Shown here: positions 53,801-61,253 of the stretch, one piece after another
Position numbering within the stretch: position 1 is the stretch's first letter
Layout: each line of letters opens with the position of its first letter
Assembly (NCBI GenBank): GCA_965261255.1
Contig: CBDHCQ010000004.1
Span: forward strand, 310,001 to 374,000
DNA length: 64,000 nt
DNA from: Bin80 sp965261255
GTDB taxonomy: Bacteria; Bacteroidota; Rhodothermia; Rhodothermales; Bin80
Reading direction: 5' to 3'
Made by a program: the position numbers and the translations under genes
Notes under the pieces: model-generated
Database searches by the model: none
The model's input: only the letters and a program-made list of their open reading frames with translations
What the model was told of the DNA's origin: nothing

Positions 53801-54217
53801 CCAGATGGTAGAGATTTTGACCGCTACATGTGGTCGCTACACCTGCCGGAAGACATCTTTGATCAGATGAATGCAGTCGACGAGAATCTGTCGTATGCCG
53901 ATAAGCAGGGGCTTCCCTACGTATGGGTTCCCGGCGATGATCGGCCTGGTGTGTTCCGTCATCCTGATGTAGCCTATCAGCCAATTGAGGCTTTCAAGTC
54001 GCTTGATGGAGTTAGTGAGCCCAACACCGTTGCTTGGTATTGGGCAGCTGACACCGGCACGTATTCCCGTTGGAATGGATCCAGCTTTGTGGCCGTGCCG
54101 GACGGTGAGGTACAGCAGGTACTTGATGACAAAGCATACATTGATATGCCGAACCTGCGGTTCAACACATTCTTGAATAATCGGCGACTCACTTTGGGTA
54201 TTCGCGTAACCTTATAA
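50837..54217 (+). CDS. TonB-dependent receptor with carboxypeptidase-like N-terminal domain
   Basis: The product has 1126 residues. Signal peptide MRLKGLLGIAVMLILTVPVVFAQ is followed by a carboxypeptidase-regulatory-like beta-sandwich (about 25-110, GVVTDAATGETIPGANVVIEG), a plug domain (about 112-240, EIVVTSERPIVQ, LRVRGGGLNEVAFVVDGMN, GGFNAEYGNVRSGIVNV) and a 22-strand barrel ending LTLGIRVTL. It imports an unknown large or scarce substrate through the outer membrane. No SusD-like partner is adjacent; instead a T9SS-type secreted protein and a PorV-like protein follow. This layout is common in Rhodothermota-type genomes. Confidence 0.93.
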   Translation: MRLKGLLGIAVMLILTVPVVFAQQGKIDGVVTDAATGETIPGANVVIEGTTQGSSTEVDGYYFINNVRPGTYTLIVSFVGFLDQRVEGVRVSTGLTTTRDIQLREAAVGLEEIVVTSERPIVQLDVSANVASLNPEAFQDLPVAGVSEVLDLQAGIEPGLRVRGGGLNEVAFVVDGMNLRTGRSHQPFTNISYTSLEEVQVQTGGFNAEYGNVRSGIVNVTTKEPSRTRYTVDALYRYQPAQPKSLEGLGGTNLDNCDYSGSVTGDCDSWFIRPFLDPAVAWDGTGNGAWNSYTQNQYNAFEGWNALAERLLNDEGFDVTAQDMQEYFKHTHRKDNEITKPDYEADITLAGPIPGVSQRLGDLRFSVSYRGTQTAYIYPQSRDAFNNQTFQGKLISNIAPGMKLSLQGMKGIERGINSNQGSADLRMYGGQMPSYPWWGAGAQIVDGINRRGRVILSDGAFPLANIDHTLVGATFTHTLSASTFYEVHLQNIASKYRSHFPNLRDGSYTENGVFYPVPYTNNFGRLTPAGEANRDQVTCFGGSGDLNGDGVTTPYCVGDEPFGFLGQGGNLLGGAETTGGHWVKTRDTSDVSVFTGRFDLTSQVTRVLQLKTGAELIISDYDLNYKRVNLALVGPEAEADYPLSRQPIQGAAYAQGKLEFQGMIANLGLRVDFFDANTAWWVAENPYDQAFRQRVDGLDELLSKEDPAAQIFISPRVGISFPITQESKLYFNYGHFRQMLNPFDVFGVQQSRNSGIDVMGNPEHPMPQTVAYELGFDQNLFDQYLLRISGFYRDIRNQPRNVTYNSLGGVVNYAIKQPWNYEDVRGAEVTLTKLRGDWVRGFVNYTFLQTKGGNFGYGVFHENTFQQRNYLRTSTDYRIGAPLAEPFARANLLFLTPASFVPSVLNGSLLGDWRVSLLGEWRAGQKWRWAGGGGAPPELQENVRWRSYVNFDLRFTKHINTRFGGAQVFLDVSNLFNRRHLYNSTGFHPDGRDFDRYMWSLHLPEDIFDQMNAVDENLSYADKQGLPYVWVPGDDRPGVFRHPDVAYQPIEAFKSLDGVSEPNTVAWYWAADTGTYSRWNGSSFVAVPDGEVQQVLDDKAYIDMPNLRFNTFLNNRRLTLGIRVTL

Positions 54218-54223
54218 GCTTGA

Positions 54224-54262
54224 AGCAGGGCGCCTGACCTGATTCAAGGCAGGCGCCCTGCT
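54224..54262 (+). terminator. Perfect GC-rich hairpin after the TonB receptor gene
   Basis: The arms AGCAGGGCGCCTG (54224-54236) and CAGGCGCCCTGCT (54250-54262) are a perfect 13-base inverted repeat, followed by GATTGTTTTC and an AT-rich stretch. It begins 6 bases after the stop. It may stop transcription partially or protect the upstream mRNA, since a gene on the same strand starts at 54293. Confidence 0.75.
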
Positions 54263-54292
54263 GATTGTTTTCAATTTTAATCGAGCAAGCTC

Positions 54293-56635
54293 ATGAAAAT
54301 CAGTTACTACATGAAAGCACTTTCGGCTGGGCTGTTTTTGTTGACCTTCGTGCCAATGGCTGCCATGGCCCAGTTCACCGCACAGTGGCTGGATATTGGC
54401 ACATTCCACAGCACGTGGACAGAATCAGGAGCCCAGCATGAAGGTAATTCGTCTGCCGCGGATGGTATGGAATGGCCCTCCATCCTCCGTAACAGCAGTC
54501 ACTTCAGGGCCAAAGCACTTTGGCTGGGTACAAAGGACTGGACAGATGCCAACGGACAATCCTTTCCGTACTTCGTAGCCCGGATTGGCCCGCGGACAGC
54601 CGGTGCGGATGTGACCTATCCAGTACAAAATGTACTCATTAGCAAGACGGAAGACACTATTGTGGAGGTGGATGGAGCCCTGTCGTTCGACAATGTTGCT
54701 GTTGTTGACGAGATAGATCCAGGGCTTCCGGCCGACCGTATGGTGCATAACATTCACAATACGTATATCGGCATTACGGTAGATCGGAAGGCGTATGCCT
54801 ACGTAAATCAGGCTCACGATGACTATAACATTATTGAGTACGTTTACACCAACACCGGAAACGTGGACGAAGACGAGGATATTGAACTTCCGAGTCAGAA
54901 TCTGAAAGAAACGTACTTCTTCCGCATCCACCGGTGGAGGGGAAATCTTCAGGGCGCCTGGACAGTCAGTGGTGGTATGGTATGGGGCAAGTTCAGCATG
55001 ATTGATGTTGTCGGAGATGGACATGCGGAGTACCCGATCTCATTCACCTCACAGTATCTGTGGATCGGTATTGATCCTGAAACACAGGGAGATTACGATC
55101 GCTTTGGTGGGTCCCTGTTCAATGAAGCTTGGTGGGCACCTCCGGCTGATTCGATTGGACGCTTGACCGGCGCTAGTTACATTGGTAGGGCAACAATTCA
55201 CGCCGACAACTCGCCTACGGATTCCCGCTACATTCGCTGCACTATGGCTACCATAGAGACTTGTCAGCCAGCAACCATGGGCTTTATGGACTCGGACGAA
55301 GCACTAACAGCTGACGGTAGTTCTCACGAAGATTACTACGAGTGGGGGATCCGGACGCGTGAGAATCCTGATCGCATTGATGGTGGGTCCCAACATATGT
55401 GGCCGCATTACGCTGACCGTATTGAGCCGACCGGCGTGTTTTGGGAGCCCAAGAATGACGCCTCCACGGGTAAGCAGGGCGGTCACGCAGTTACCACAGC
55501 TTATGGCCCATACGATTTTGCCCCAGGTGAAAGTGTTCGGCTCGTGGTCGTTGAGGGTGTAGGCGGATTGACCATTGATGCCAGTACCAGGATTGGCAGG
55601 GCATTCAAGCTTGGTGGGTTGGATCGTGATGCAGACCTGATCCGCTATGATGCAAATGGAGATGGAATGATTCAAACCGGTACTTTCGATCATTCCATCA
55701 ATCAGATGGATATGGATGGTGACGGAATGTTTGACACATTCGGTCATGGATTGGAGGAGATGACGAAGAATCAATGGGTTGTGAGTGCACGTGATTCAAT
55801 GTTGCAGACGCTGCAGCGGGGTATTAACCTCTATGCAGCCAGCAATAGCATGAGCACTTATCCAGTTCCCGAAGCCCCTCATGCTCCCTCAACCTTCAGT
55901 GTAACTGGGCGTCCAGACAAGGTTGAAGTCAGATGGACGAATCCGGCGGGCGGACCTGCGCGCACACAATGGCTATTGTATCGGACCTCGCGGTTTGAGG
56001 ACTACATCTACGAAAGTTGCCTGAACCTTGACTCGCAGCAGTTTACGGATGGTTCAAATCCAAGAGATCCGGCGGATCCAAGTGCAACAGGTCAGCAGCA
56101 CTGTGGCTACGAAATGATCGCGGAGCTTGATGCCGGAGCAAATTCCTATGATGATACCGACCTCAACAGGGGAACGGACTACTACTACTATCTACAGGCT
56201 GTTGGAGGACCGCAGGCCATGGATCCAGATGGTATTTCCGGGACGCCGACAGGTGCACCACTTCGCAGCTCTCGCTCCCTCACACAGACCTATCAGCCTG
56301 TTAACCTGAAGCGCCCCGCGTATGGATCGACAGGCACGGTGGAGGATGCACGTATTGTACCTAACCCGGTAAATCTCGGCGCAGATGCTACTGTAAGATT
56401 TGATCAAGAGGATCGTGTTGCGTTCTTCAATATTCCGGGTAACTGTACGATCAAGATCTATACCGAGATTGGAGAATTGGTCCACACCATTGAGCATAAT
56501 GATGGTAGTGGTGACGAGCTCTGGAACTTAACCACTACATCCCGTCAGTTGCTTGTGAGCGGTATCTACATTGCTGTTATTTCAGACAATGACACGGGAG
56601 ACGAAGCGATTCGAAAATTCACGGTAATCCGGTAG
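54293..56635 (+). CDS. Large secreted protein with T9SS-like C-terminal sorting domain
   Basis: The product has 780 residues with signal peptide MKISYYMKALSAGLFLLTFVPMAAMAQ. The middle is unassigned but contains a fibronectin-III-like segment near 525-570 (PSTFSVTGRPDKVEVRWTNP) and a Ca-type loop DANGDGMIQ. The C-terminal ~95 residues, starting VEDARIVPNPVN and including CTIKIYTEIGELVHTIEH and LLVSGIYIAVI, have the shape of a T9SS type A-like sorting domain, which would direct export to the surface. It directly follows the TonB receptor and precedes the PorV-like gene. Confidence 0.78.
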   Translation: MKISYYMKALSAGLFLLTFVPMAAMAQFTAQWLDIGTFHSTWTESGAQHEGNSSAADGMEWPSILRNSSHFRAKALWLGTKDWTDANGQSFPYFVARIGPRTAGADVTYPVQNVLISKTEDTIVEVDGALSFDNVAVVDEIDPGLPADRMVHNIHNTYIGITVDRKAYAYVNQAHDDYNIIEYVYTNTGNVDEDEDIELPSQNLKETYFFRIHRWRGNLQGAWTVSGGMVWGKFSMIDVVGDGHAEYPISFTSQYLWIGIDPETQGDYDRFGGSLFNEAWWAPPADSIGRLTGASYIGRATIHADNSPTDSRYIRCTMATIETCQPATMGFMDSDEALTADGSSHEDYYEWGIRTRENPDRIDGGSQHMWPHYADRIEPTGVFWEPKNDASTGKQGGHAVTTAYGPYDFAPGESVRLVVVEGVGGLTIDASTRIGRAFKLGGLDRDADLIRYDANGDGMIQTGTFDHSINQMDMDGDGMFDTFGHGLEEMTKNQWVVSARDSMLQTLQRGINLYAASNSMSTYPVPEAPHAPSTFSVTGRPDKVEVRWTNPAGGPARTQWLLYRTSRFEDYIYESCLNLDSQQFTDGSNPRDPADPSATGQQHCGYEMIAELDAGANSYDDTDLNRGTDYYYYLQAVGGPQAMDPDGISGTPTGAPLRSSRSLTQTYQPVNLKRPAYGSTGTVEDARIVPNPVNLGADATVRFDQEDRVAFFNIPGNCTIKIYTEIGELVHTIEHNDGSGDELWNLTTTSRQLLVSGIYIAVISDNDTGDEAIRKFTVIR

Positions 56636-56647
56636 CTGTGTTAGCAC

Positions 56648-56676
56648 GGCGCTCTGTCTGTACTGGGCAGAGCGCC
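56648..56676 (+). terminator. Perfect hairpin between the secreted protein and PorV-like gene
   Basis: GGCGCTCTG (56648-56656) and CAGAGCGCC (56668-56676) form a 9-base perfect stem with a loop of 11 bases. No T tract follows. It resembles the hairpin at 54224-54262, sharing GGCGC at the arm base, and could act as a processing or attenuation element within one transcript. Confidence 0.6.
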
Positions 56677-56709
56677 ATGCAACACGCAACCCTAAAGACA
56701 AACGATGCA

Positions 56710-57777
56710 ATGAAAAAGCACTACTTCTTTTCAATACTGACGGTCGCCGCACTCCTGCTTGGCAGTGCTTCGATTTCTTATGGTCAGTCAGGCCTAACCC
56801 CGGATACCGAGGTGGAAACAGACAAGCGCGCGCAGACCGGAATGAAATTCCTGAGCACATCAGTGGATGCCCGCGCTTCTGCTATCGGTTCGGCGCTGAC
56901 TGCCGAGATGGTTGGTTCTTCAACTTCAATGTTCTACAATCCCGCGAGTATGGGCTTCATGGAGGGGCGCATGCATGCAGCGGCAACCAATATGAGCTTC
57001 ATCGCAGATATCGGCTATACGCAGGCCAGTATTGCGTTCCGTCCAGGGTCAGCGGGCAACTTTGGTGTAGTTGGTGTATCACTGGTTTCGGTGGACTATG
57101 GCGAATTCAACTATAACGTTCGTGCCAACAATGACGATGGATTTCTGCAGCTGGGAACCTATCAACCCACGGCCATGGCTGTGGGCCTGGGATACGCCAG
57201 GTCTTTCGGTGACCGTTTCTCGGCGGGTGCCAACGTTAAGCTTGTTTTCCAGGATCTAGGTACAGGATTTGCAACTTCCCAGGATTTTGATTCCGGGGTT
57301 GTTGCAACAACAGAGGACTACAGCGCACAGACGGTAGCATTTGATTTCGGTATTGTGTATGCCACTGGGTTTGAAAGCCTAGTTATCGGTATGAGCGCAC
57401 GTAACTTTGCCCAGGAGCAAACCTATGTGCGTGAAAGGTTTGAATTGCCACTGACCTTCCAGATCGGAATGTCAATGAACTTGGTTGACCTTACCTCTAT
57501 TGATCCAGACATGCACAGTATTCAGCTCCATGTTGATGCCCAGCGTCCCAGAGACTTTGCTGAGCATGTCCGCTTCGGCCTCGAATACACACTTATGGAC
57601 ATCGTATCCATTCGCGGTGGATTTGAGCAACTGGGTGTGAGCGAAGAGCAGGGAATGAGCGCTGGCGCCGGACTCCGGTATGCGTTTGGAAACTTCCGGA
57701 TTGGGGCAGACTACGCATATACCCAGTTTGGTGTTTTCGGCGCGGTGAACCGCATCGGACTCCAGATCGGTCTCTAA
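56710..57777 (+). CDS. PorV/PorQ family outer-membrane protein (UPF0164)
   Basis: The ATG at 56710 starts a signal peptide (MKKHYFFSILTVAALLLGSASISYG) and gives 355 residues; earlier in-frame codons cross the hairpin and are not coding-like. Family traits are AQTGMKFLSTSVDARASAIG, SMFYNPASMGFMEG and a beta-barrel running to GAVNRIGLQIGL. PorV is the outer-membrane shuttle of the type IX secretion system that carries CTD proteins to the surface. Its position right after a CTD protein supports that link; related PorQ-like proteins have other roles. Confidence 0.85.
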   Translation: MKKHYFFSILTVAALLLGSASISYGQSGLTPDTEVETDKRAQTGMKFLSTSVDARASAIGSALTAEMVGSSTSMFYNPASMGFMEGRMHAAATNMSFIADIGYTQASIAFRPGSAGNFGVVGVSLVSVDYGEFNYNVRANNDDGFLQLGTYQPTAMAVGLGYARSFGDRFSAGANVKLVFQDLGTGFATSQDFDSGVVATTEDYSAQTVAFDFGIVYATGFESLVIGMSARNFAQEQTYVRERFELPLTFQIGMSMNLVDLTSIDPDMHSIQLHVDAQRPRDFAEHVRFGLEYTLMDIVSIRGGFEQLGVSEEQGMSAGAGLRYAFGNFRIGADYAYTQFGVFGAVNRIGLQIGL

Positions 57778-57825
57778 AACAAAAAAACCAAATCATTCCT
57801 GAGTAACGATTATTCAGGTTACGGG

Positions 57826-57864
57826 CGGAGAATTGGGGTTGTACTCCCAATTCTCCGCTTTTTT
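57826..57864 (+). terminator. Rho-independent terminator after the PorV-like gene
   Basis: CGGAGAATTGGG (57826-57837) and CCCAATTCTCCG (57846-57857) form a perfect 12-base stem with an 8-base loop, followed by CTTTTTTG. This is the clearest terminator in the window. The next gene's ATG is at 57871, only a few bases after the T tract. Confidence 0.88.
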
Positions 57865-57870
57865 GTAGAG

Positions 57871-59586
57871 ATGAGATATTCGGTTGACCACGTACTCATC
57901 TGCGCAGCGGCTTGTGTAGTTGCGGTATTGTCTGGATGTCAAGACGCTCCGCCCCCTGAGCTCTCTGACAAACCCATTGGGTTTACCGAAGTCACTGCCG
58001 ATGCAGGCCTTGGAGCGTTCCGACACGATAATGGTGCGGATGGAAAGAAGTATTACGCGGAGCAAATGGGGTCAGGTGCAGGATTTATTGACTATGATGG
58101 CGATGGCTGGCTGGATATCTTGCTTTTGGGCGGTGGGTACTGGGATCGCGCTCCGCATGCGTGGTACAAATCATTTTGGATGTATCGCAATATGGGAGAT
58201 GGCACATTTGAGGAGGTAACGGAGGAGGTGGGTTTGGGGCAACTTTACGCCTTCACGCTTGGGATGGCAACCGCAGACTACGACAATGACGGGGATCCGG
58301 ATATTCTGGTTACAAATCTCAATGAAAACATGCTCTTGGAGAACAAGGGGGGTGTGTTTGAAGAAATTAAGTCAAGCCTGAGCATTCATGATGAATGGAG
58401 TAGCTCAACTCTGTGGATAGATGCAAATCGTGATGGATGGCTGGATGTTTACGTTGGCAATTACGCAGATTGGAGCCCGACGCGCGATAAGTTCTGCCCT
58501 GAGGGGGGTATGGTTAAGCTCTACTGCGTTCCCGCAGATTATGAAGGCATATCCAGTCGGTACTTCGAAGCCAGTGGCAATGGTGTGTTCGTTGAGCGAA
58601 CACAGGAGGCCGGTATTTACCACTCGCTGGGAAAGGCCCTTGGCATGGCAGAGTGGGATTTCAATCGTGATGGTTGGCCCGACTTTGTTGTGGCCAATGA
58701 TGGTGAAGGAGATCTGCTGTTCATGAACAATCAGGATGGCACGTTTTCCGAGCGAGGTGTACAGAGCGGGATCGCTTTCAGTGAGCATGGGGAGGCCCGT
58801 GCTGGAATGGGTATTGATATAGGGGTCATGGACGAGACCGGAGAACCATCGGTTTTTGTGGGTAACTTTTCCACGGAAATGATAGGTGTGTACCGTTATC
58901 TAGGCAACGGGCTGTTTAGTGATCGCGCGGCCAGGTCCCGTATTGGTCAGCCAAGTCTGAATACGCTCACCTTTGGATTAATGGTGATTGATGTGGATCT
59001 GGATGGTGATCTGGACTTGTTCGTTGCAAACGGACACGTGTATCCAGATCGATTGGTAGGGCAGGATAAGATTACCTATGAGCAGCGGGCTCAGTTGTTC
59101 GAAAACGTTGGCAGTGGACTCTTTGAAGAGGTTTTCCCTTCAACGACGCCGCCTCTGGAGCTAGAAATGGTTGCTCGAGGTGCAGCCTACGGAGATTATG
59201 ACCGTGATGGTGACCCGGATCTCCTGATCGTCGAGAACGGCGGTCCGGCACATTTATGGCGTAATGATGTGACCGGCCGAAATTGGTTGCGCGTTACTGT
59301 TACGGGGACCGAAGGGAATCGCGATGCTTTTGGTACACACGTCCGCGTGTATACGGGAGATCGGGTACAGGAACGTCGTATTCGTTCGGGATCCAGTTAT
59401 CTCTCCCAAAATGAGATAGTTGCCACGTTTGGCCTGATGGAAATCCAGTCAATTGACAGCGTTCGTGTGGACTGGGCCGCCGGAGGCTTACTGGTACTGC
59501 AGGATGTGCCTATAAATACAGAGGTTCATATAACCGAGGGTCAGCAGGGCTGGAACGAACGTTCGATGCCCGGGGCGACCAACTAG
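57871..59586 (+). CDS. CRTAC1 family lipoprotein (FG-GAP/VCBS plus ASPIC/UnbV), copy 1
   Basis: The product has 571 residues with a lipoprotein signal ending LSGC (about residue 27). The N-terminal motif FTEVTADAGLGAFRHDNGADG is followed by FG-GAP-type Ca-binding repeats (DYDGDGWLDILLLGG, DYDNDGDPDILVTN) and a C-terminal ASPIC/UnbV domain (RIRSGSSYLSQNEIVATFGL). A Cys pair (FCPEGGMVKLYC, about 209-219) is kept in all three copies. CRTAC1 proteins are extracellular and of unknown function. The start lies 6 bases after a terminator, so its own promoter must overlap the end of the PorV-like gene or its terminator. Confidence 0.88.
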   Translation: MRYSVDHVLICAAACVVAVLSGCQDAPPPELSDKPIGFTEVTADAGLGAFRHDNGADGKKYYAEQMGSGAGFIDYDGDGWLDILLLGGGYWDRAPHAWYKSFWMYRNMGDGTFEEVTEEVGLGQLYAFTLGMATADYDNDGDPDILVTNLNENMLLENKGGVFEEIKSSLSIHDEWSSSTLWIDANRDGWLDVYVGNYADWSPTRDKFCPEGGMVKLYCVPADYEGISSRYFEASGNGVFVERTQEAGIYHSLGKALGMAEWDFNRDGWPDFVVANDGEGDLLFMNNQDGTFSERGVQSGIAFSEHGEARAGMGIDIGVMDETGEPSVFVGNFSTEMIGVYRYLGNGLFSDRAARSRIGQPSLNTLTFGLMVIDVDLDGDLDLFVANGHVYPDRLVGQDKITYEQRAQLFENVGSGLFEEVFPSTTPPLELEMVARGAAYGDYDRDGDPDLLIVENGGPAHLWRNDVTGRNWLRVTVTGTEGNRDAFGTHVRVYTGDRVQERRIRSGSSYLSQNEIVATFGLMEIQSIDSVRVDWAAGGLLVLQDVPINTEVHITEGQQGWNERSMPGATN

Positions 59587-59588
59587 TG

Positions 59589-61253
59589 ATGCGTAACTCA
59601 GGCTTGCTTTATTTGTGTTTATCACTCCTCGCCGGGTGTGCAACCCAGCCATCGGAGGATGCAAATGATGCAGGCCAGCTGTTTACTGACGTTACAGAGC
59701 AGGCAGGACTGAGTGGAGTACTGCATACGAATGGTGGCTTCGGGGATTCTTGGGCACCGGAAATAGTTGGTGCTGGTGGGGCGTTCTTTGATTACGATGG
59801 CGATGACCAGCAGGACATTCTTGTGGTTACCGGCGGTGCATTCGAGGGAGAGCCTCTGCTCGGTGCACATCCAGCGCTGAGACTTTTCCGCAATATGGGA
59901 AATGGAACGTTTAATGAGGTGACGCAACCTGCTGGTTTGGCACTCTTGCGCAGTTATAGCTTGGGCGTGACGATTGGAGATTACGACAATGATGGAGATC
60001 AGGATATCTATGTGACGACTCTAGGCCTCGACTTGTTATTGCGCAATACAGATGGTGTATTTGAGGATGTTGGCCAGGCAGCAGGTGTGGGCCTTATAAG
60101 CGAGTGGAGTACAAGCGCGATGTTCTTTGATGCCAATCTTGATGGGCATCTAGATATCTATGTTGGAACGTACGTACACTGGACGCCCGAGGATGATATT
60201 TACTGTAGTTTTGGTGGAAGCAAAGTTTACTGTACCCCTGAACTCTATGAGGGTATTGCGAGTCGCTACTATGAGAATCAGGGCGATGGTACGTTTACAG
60301 AAGCAACGGAAAGGGCAGGTTTCCTGACGGGTGTGGAGGCCATCCGAGACAAAACACTAGGGGTCGCGGAGATAGATGCGAACGGTGACGGGTGGCCTGA
60401 CGTAGTTGTGGCTAATGACACAGAGCGGGATATGCTCTTCATCAATCAGGGTAATGGTTCGTTCATTGAACGCGGAATCACAAGCGGTATAGCCTATGAT
60501 CAGCATGGCAAGCCCAGGGCGGGTATGGGCGTAGATGTTGGTGTCGTGGATGATTCTGGGGAGCCCTCCGTATTTGTCGGAAATTTTTCAGATGAGATGG
60601 TTGGTGTATATCAGCACATGGGAGGTGGCATCTTCAAGGATCGGGCATCGGCTTCGCGTATCGGGCAACCCAGCTTCAAGACATTAACTTTTGGCTTGGT
60701 GCTTTTTGATGTGGACCTGGATGCGGATTTGGATCTGTTGATTGCGAATGGACATGTGCAGACGCACATTGCACAGATTGTGGACGGTGTCACTTTTCGT
60801 CAGCGACCTCAGTTGTTTCTGAATGATGGGACAGGGGAATTTGCCGAGATGCCGCCGGTCGGCCCATTAGCTGAATCCTTTGTAGGGCGTGGGCTTGCCA
60901 CGGGAGATTATGACCGGGATGGGGATTTAGATGTGCTGATGGTAGAAAACAATGGCCCGGTACATCTTTGGCGTAATGAATCACAAGGGCGATCATGGCT
61001 TCGGGTTGAGCTCATAGGCACGGTAAGCAACCGGAATGCGTATGGTGCTCAGCTCCACCTCTGGAGCAATGGACAGATGCAGGTTCGGCGCATACGTGCG
61101 GGATCAAGCTATCTGTCCCATTCAGAAACAGCTGCGTTCTTTGGATTTGAGGGTACACCGGACAGTTTATACGTGCGCTGGCCAAGCGGCAAAGAATCCC
61201 GGAATTATGAATTAGGGGCGAATACCAGGCTACTTACTTTAGAAGATGGGTAG
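59589..61253 (+). CDS. CRTAC1 family lipoprotein, copy 2
   Basis: The ATG at 59589 (a GTG at 59586 is possible and overlaps the previous TAG) gives 554 residues. MRNSGLLYLCLSLLAGC is the lipoprotein signal. The domain order is as in copy 1: FTDVTEQAGLSGVLHTNGGFG, FDYDGDDQQDILVVTGG, DYDNDGDQDIYVTTLG, a Cys pair YCSFGGSKVYC and the C-terminal RRIRAGSSYLSHSETAAFFGF. It differs from copy 1 over the whole length, so the duplication is old. Coupled to copies 1 and 3 by short overlaps or 2-base spacing. Confidence 0.88.
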   Translation: MRNSGLLYLCLSLLAGCATQPSEDANDAGQLFTDVTEQAGLSGVLHTNGGFGDSWAPEIVGAGGAFFDYDGDDQQDILVVTGGAFEGEPLLGAHPALRLFRNMGNGTFNEVTQPAGLALLRSYSLGVTIGDYDNDGDQDIYVTTLGLDLLLRNTDGVFEDVGQAAGVGLISEWSTSAMFFDANLDGHLDIYVGTYVHWTPEDDIYCSFGGSKVYCTPELYEGIASRYYENQGDGTFTEATERAGFLTGVEAIRDKTLGVAEIDANGDGWPDVVVANDTERDMLFINQGNGSFIERGITSGIAYDQHGKPRAGMGVDVGVVDDSGEPSVFVGNFSDEMVGVYQHMGGGIFKDRASASRIGQPSFKTLTFGLVLFDVDLDADLDLLIANGHVQTHIAQIVDGVTFRQRPQLFLNDGTGEFAEMPPVGPLAESFVGRGLATGDYDRDGDLDVLMVENNGPVHLWRNESQGRSWLRVELIGTVSNRNAYGAQLHLWSNGQMQVRRIRAGSSYLSHSETAAFFGFEGTPDSLYVRWPSGKESRNYELGANTRLLTLEDG

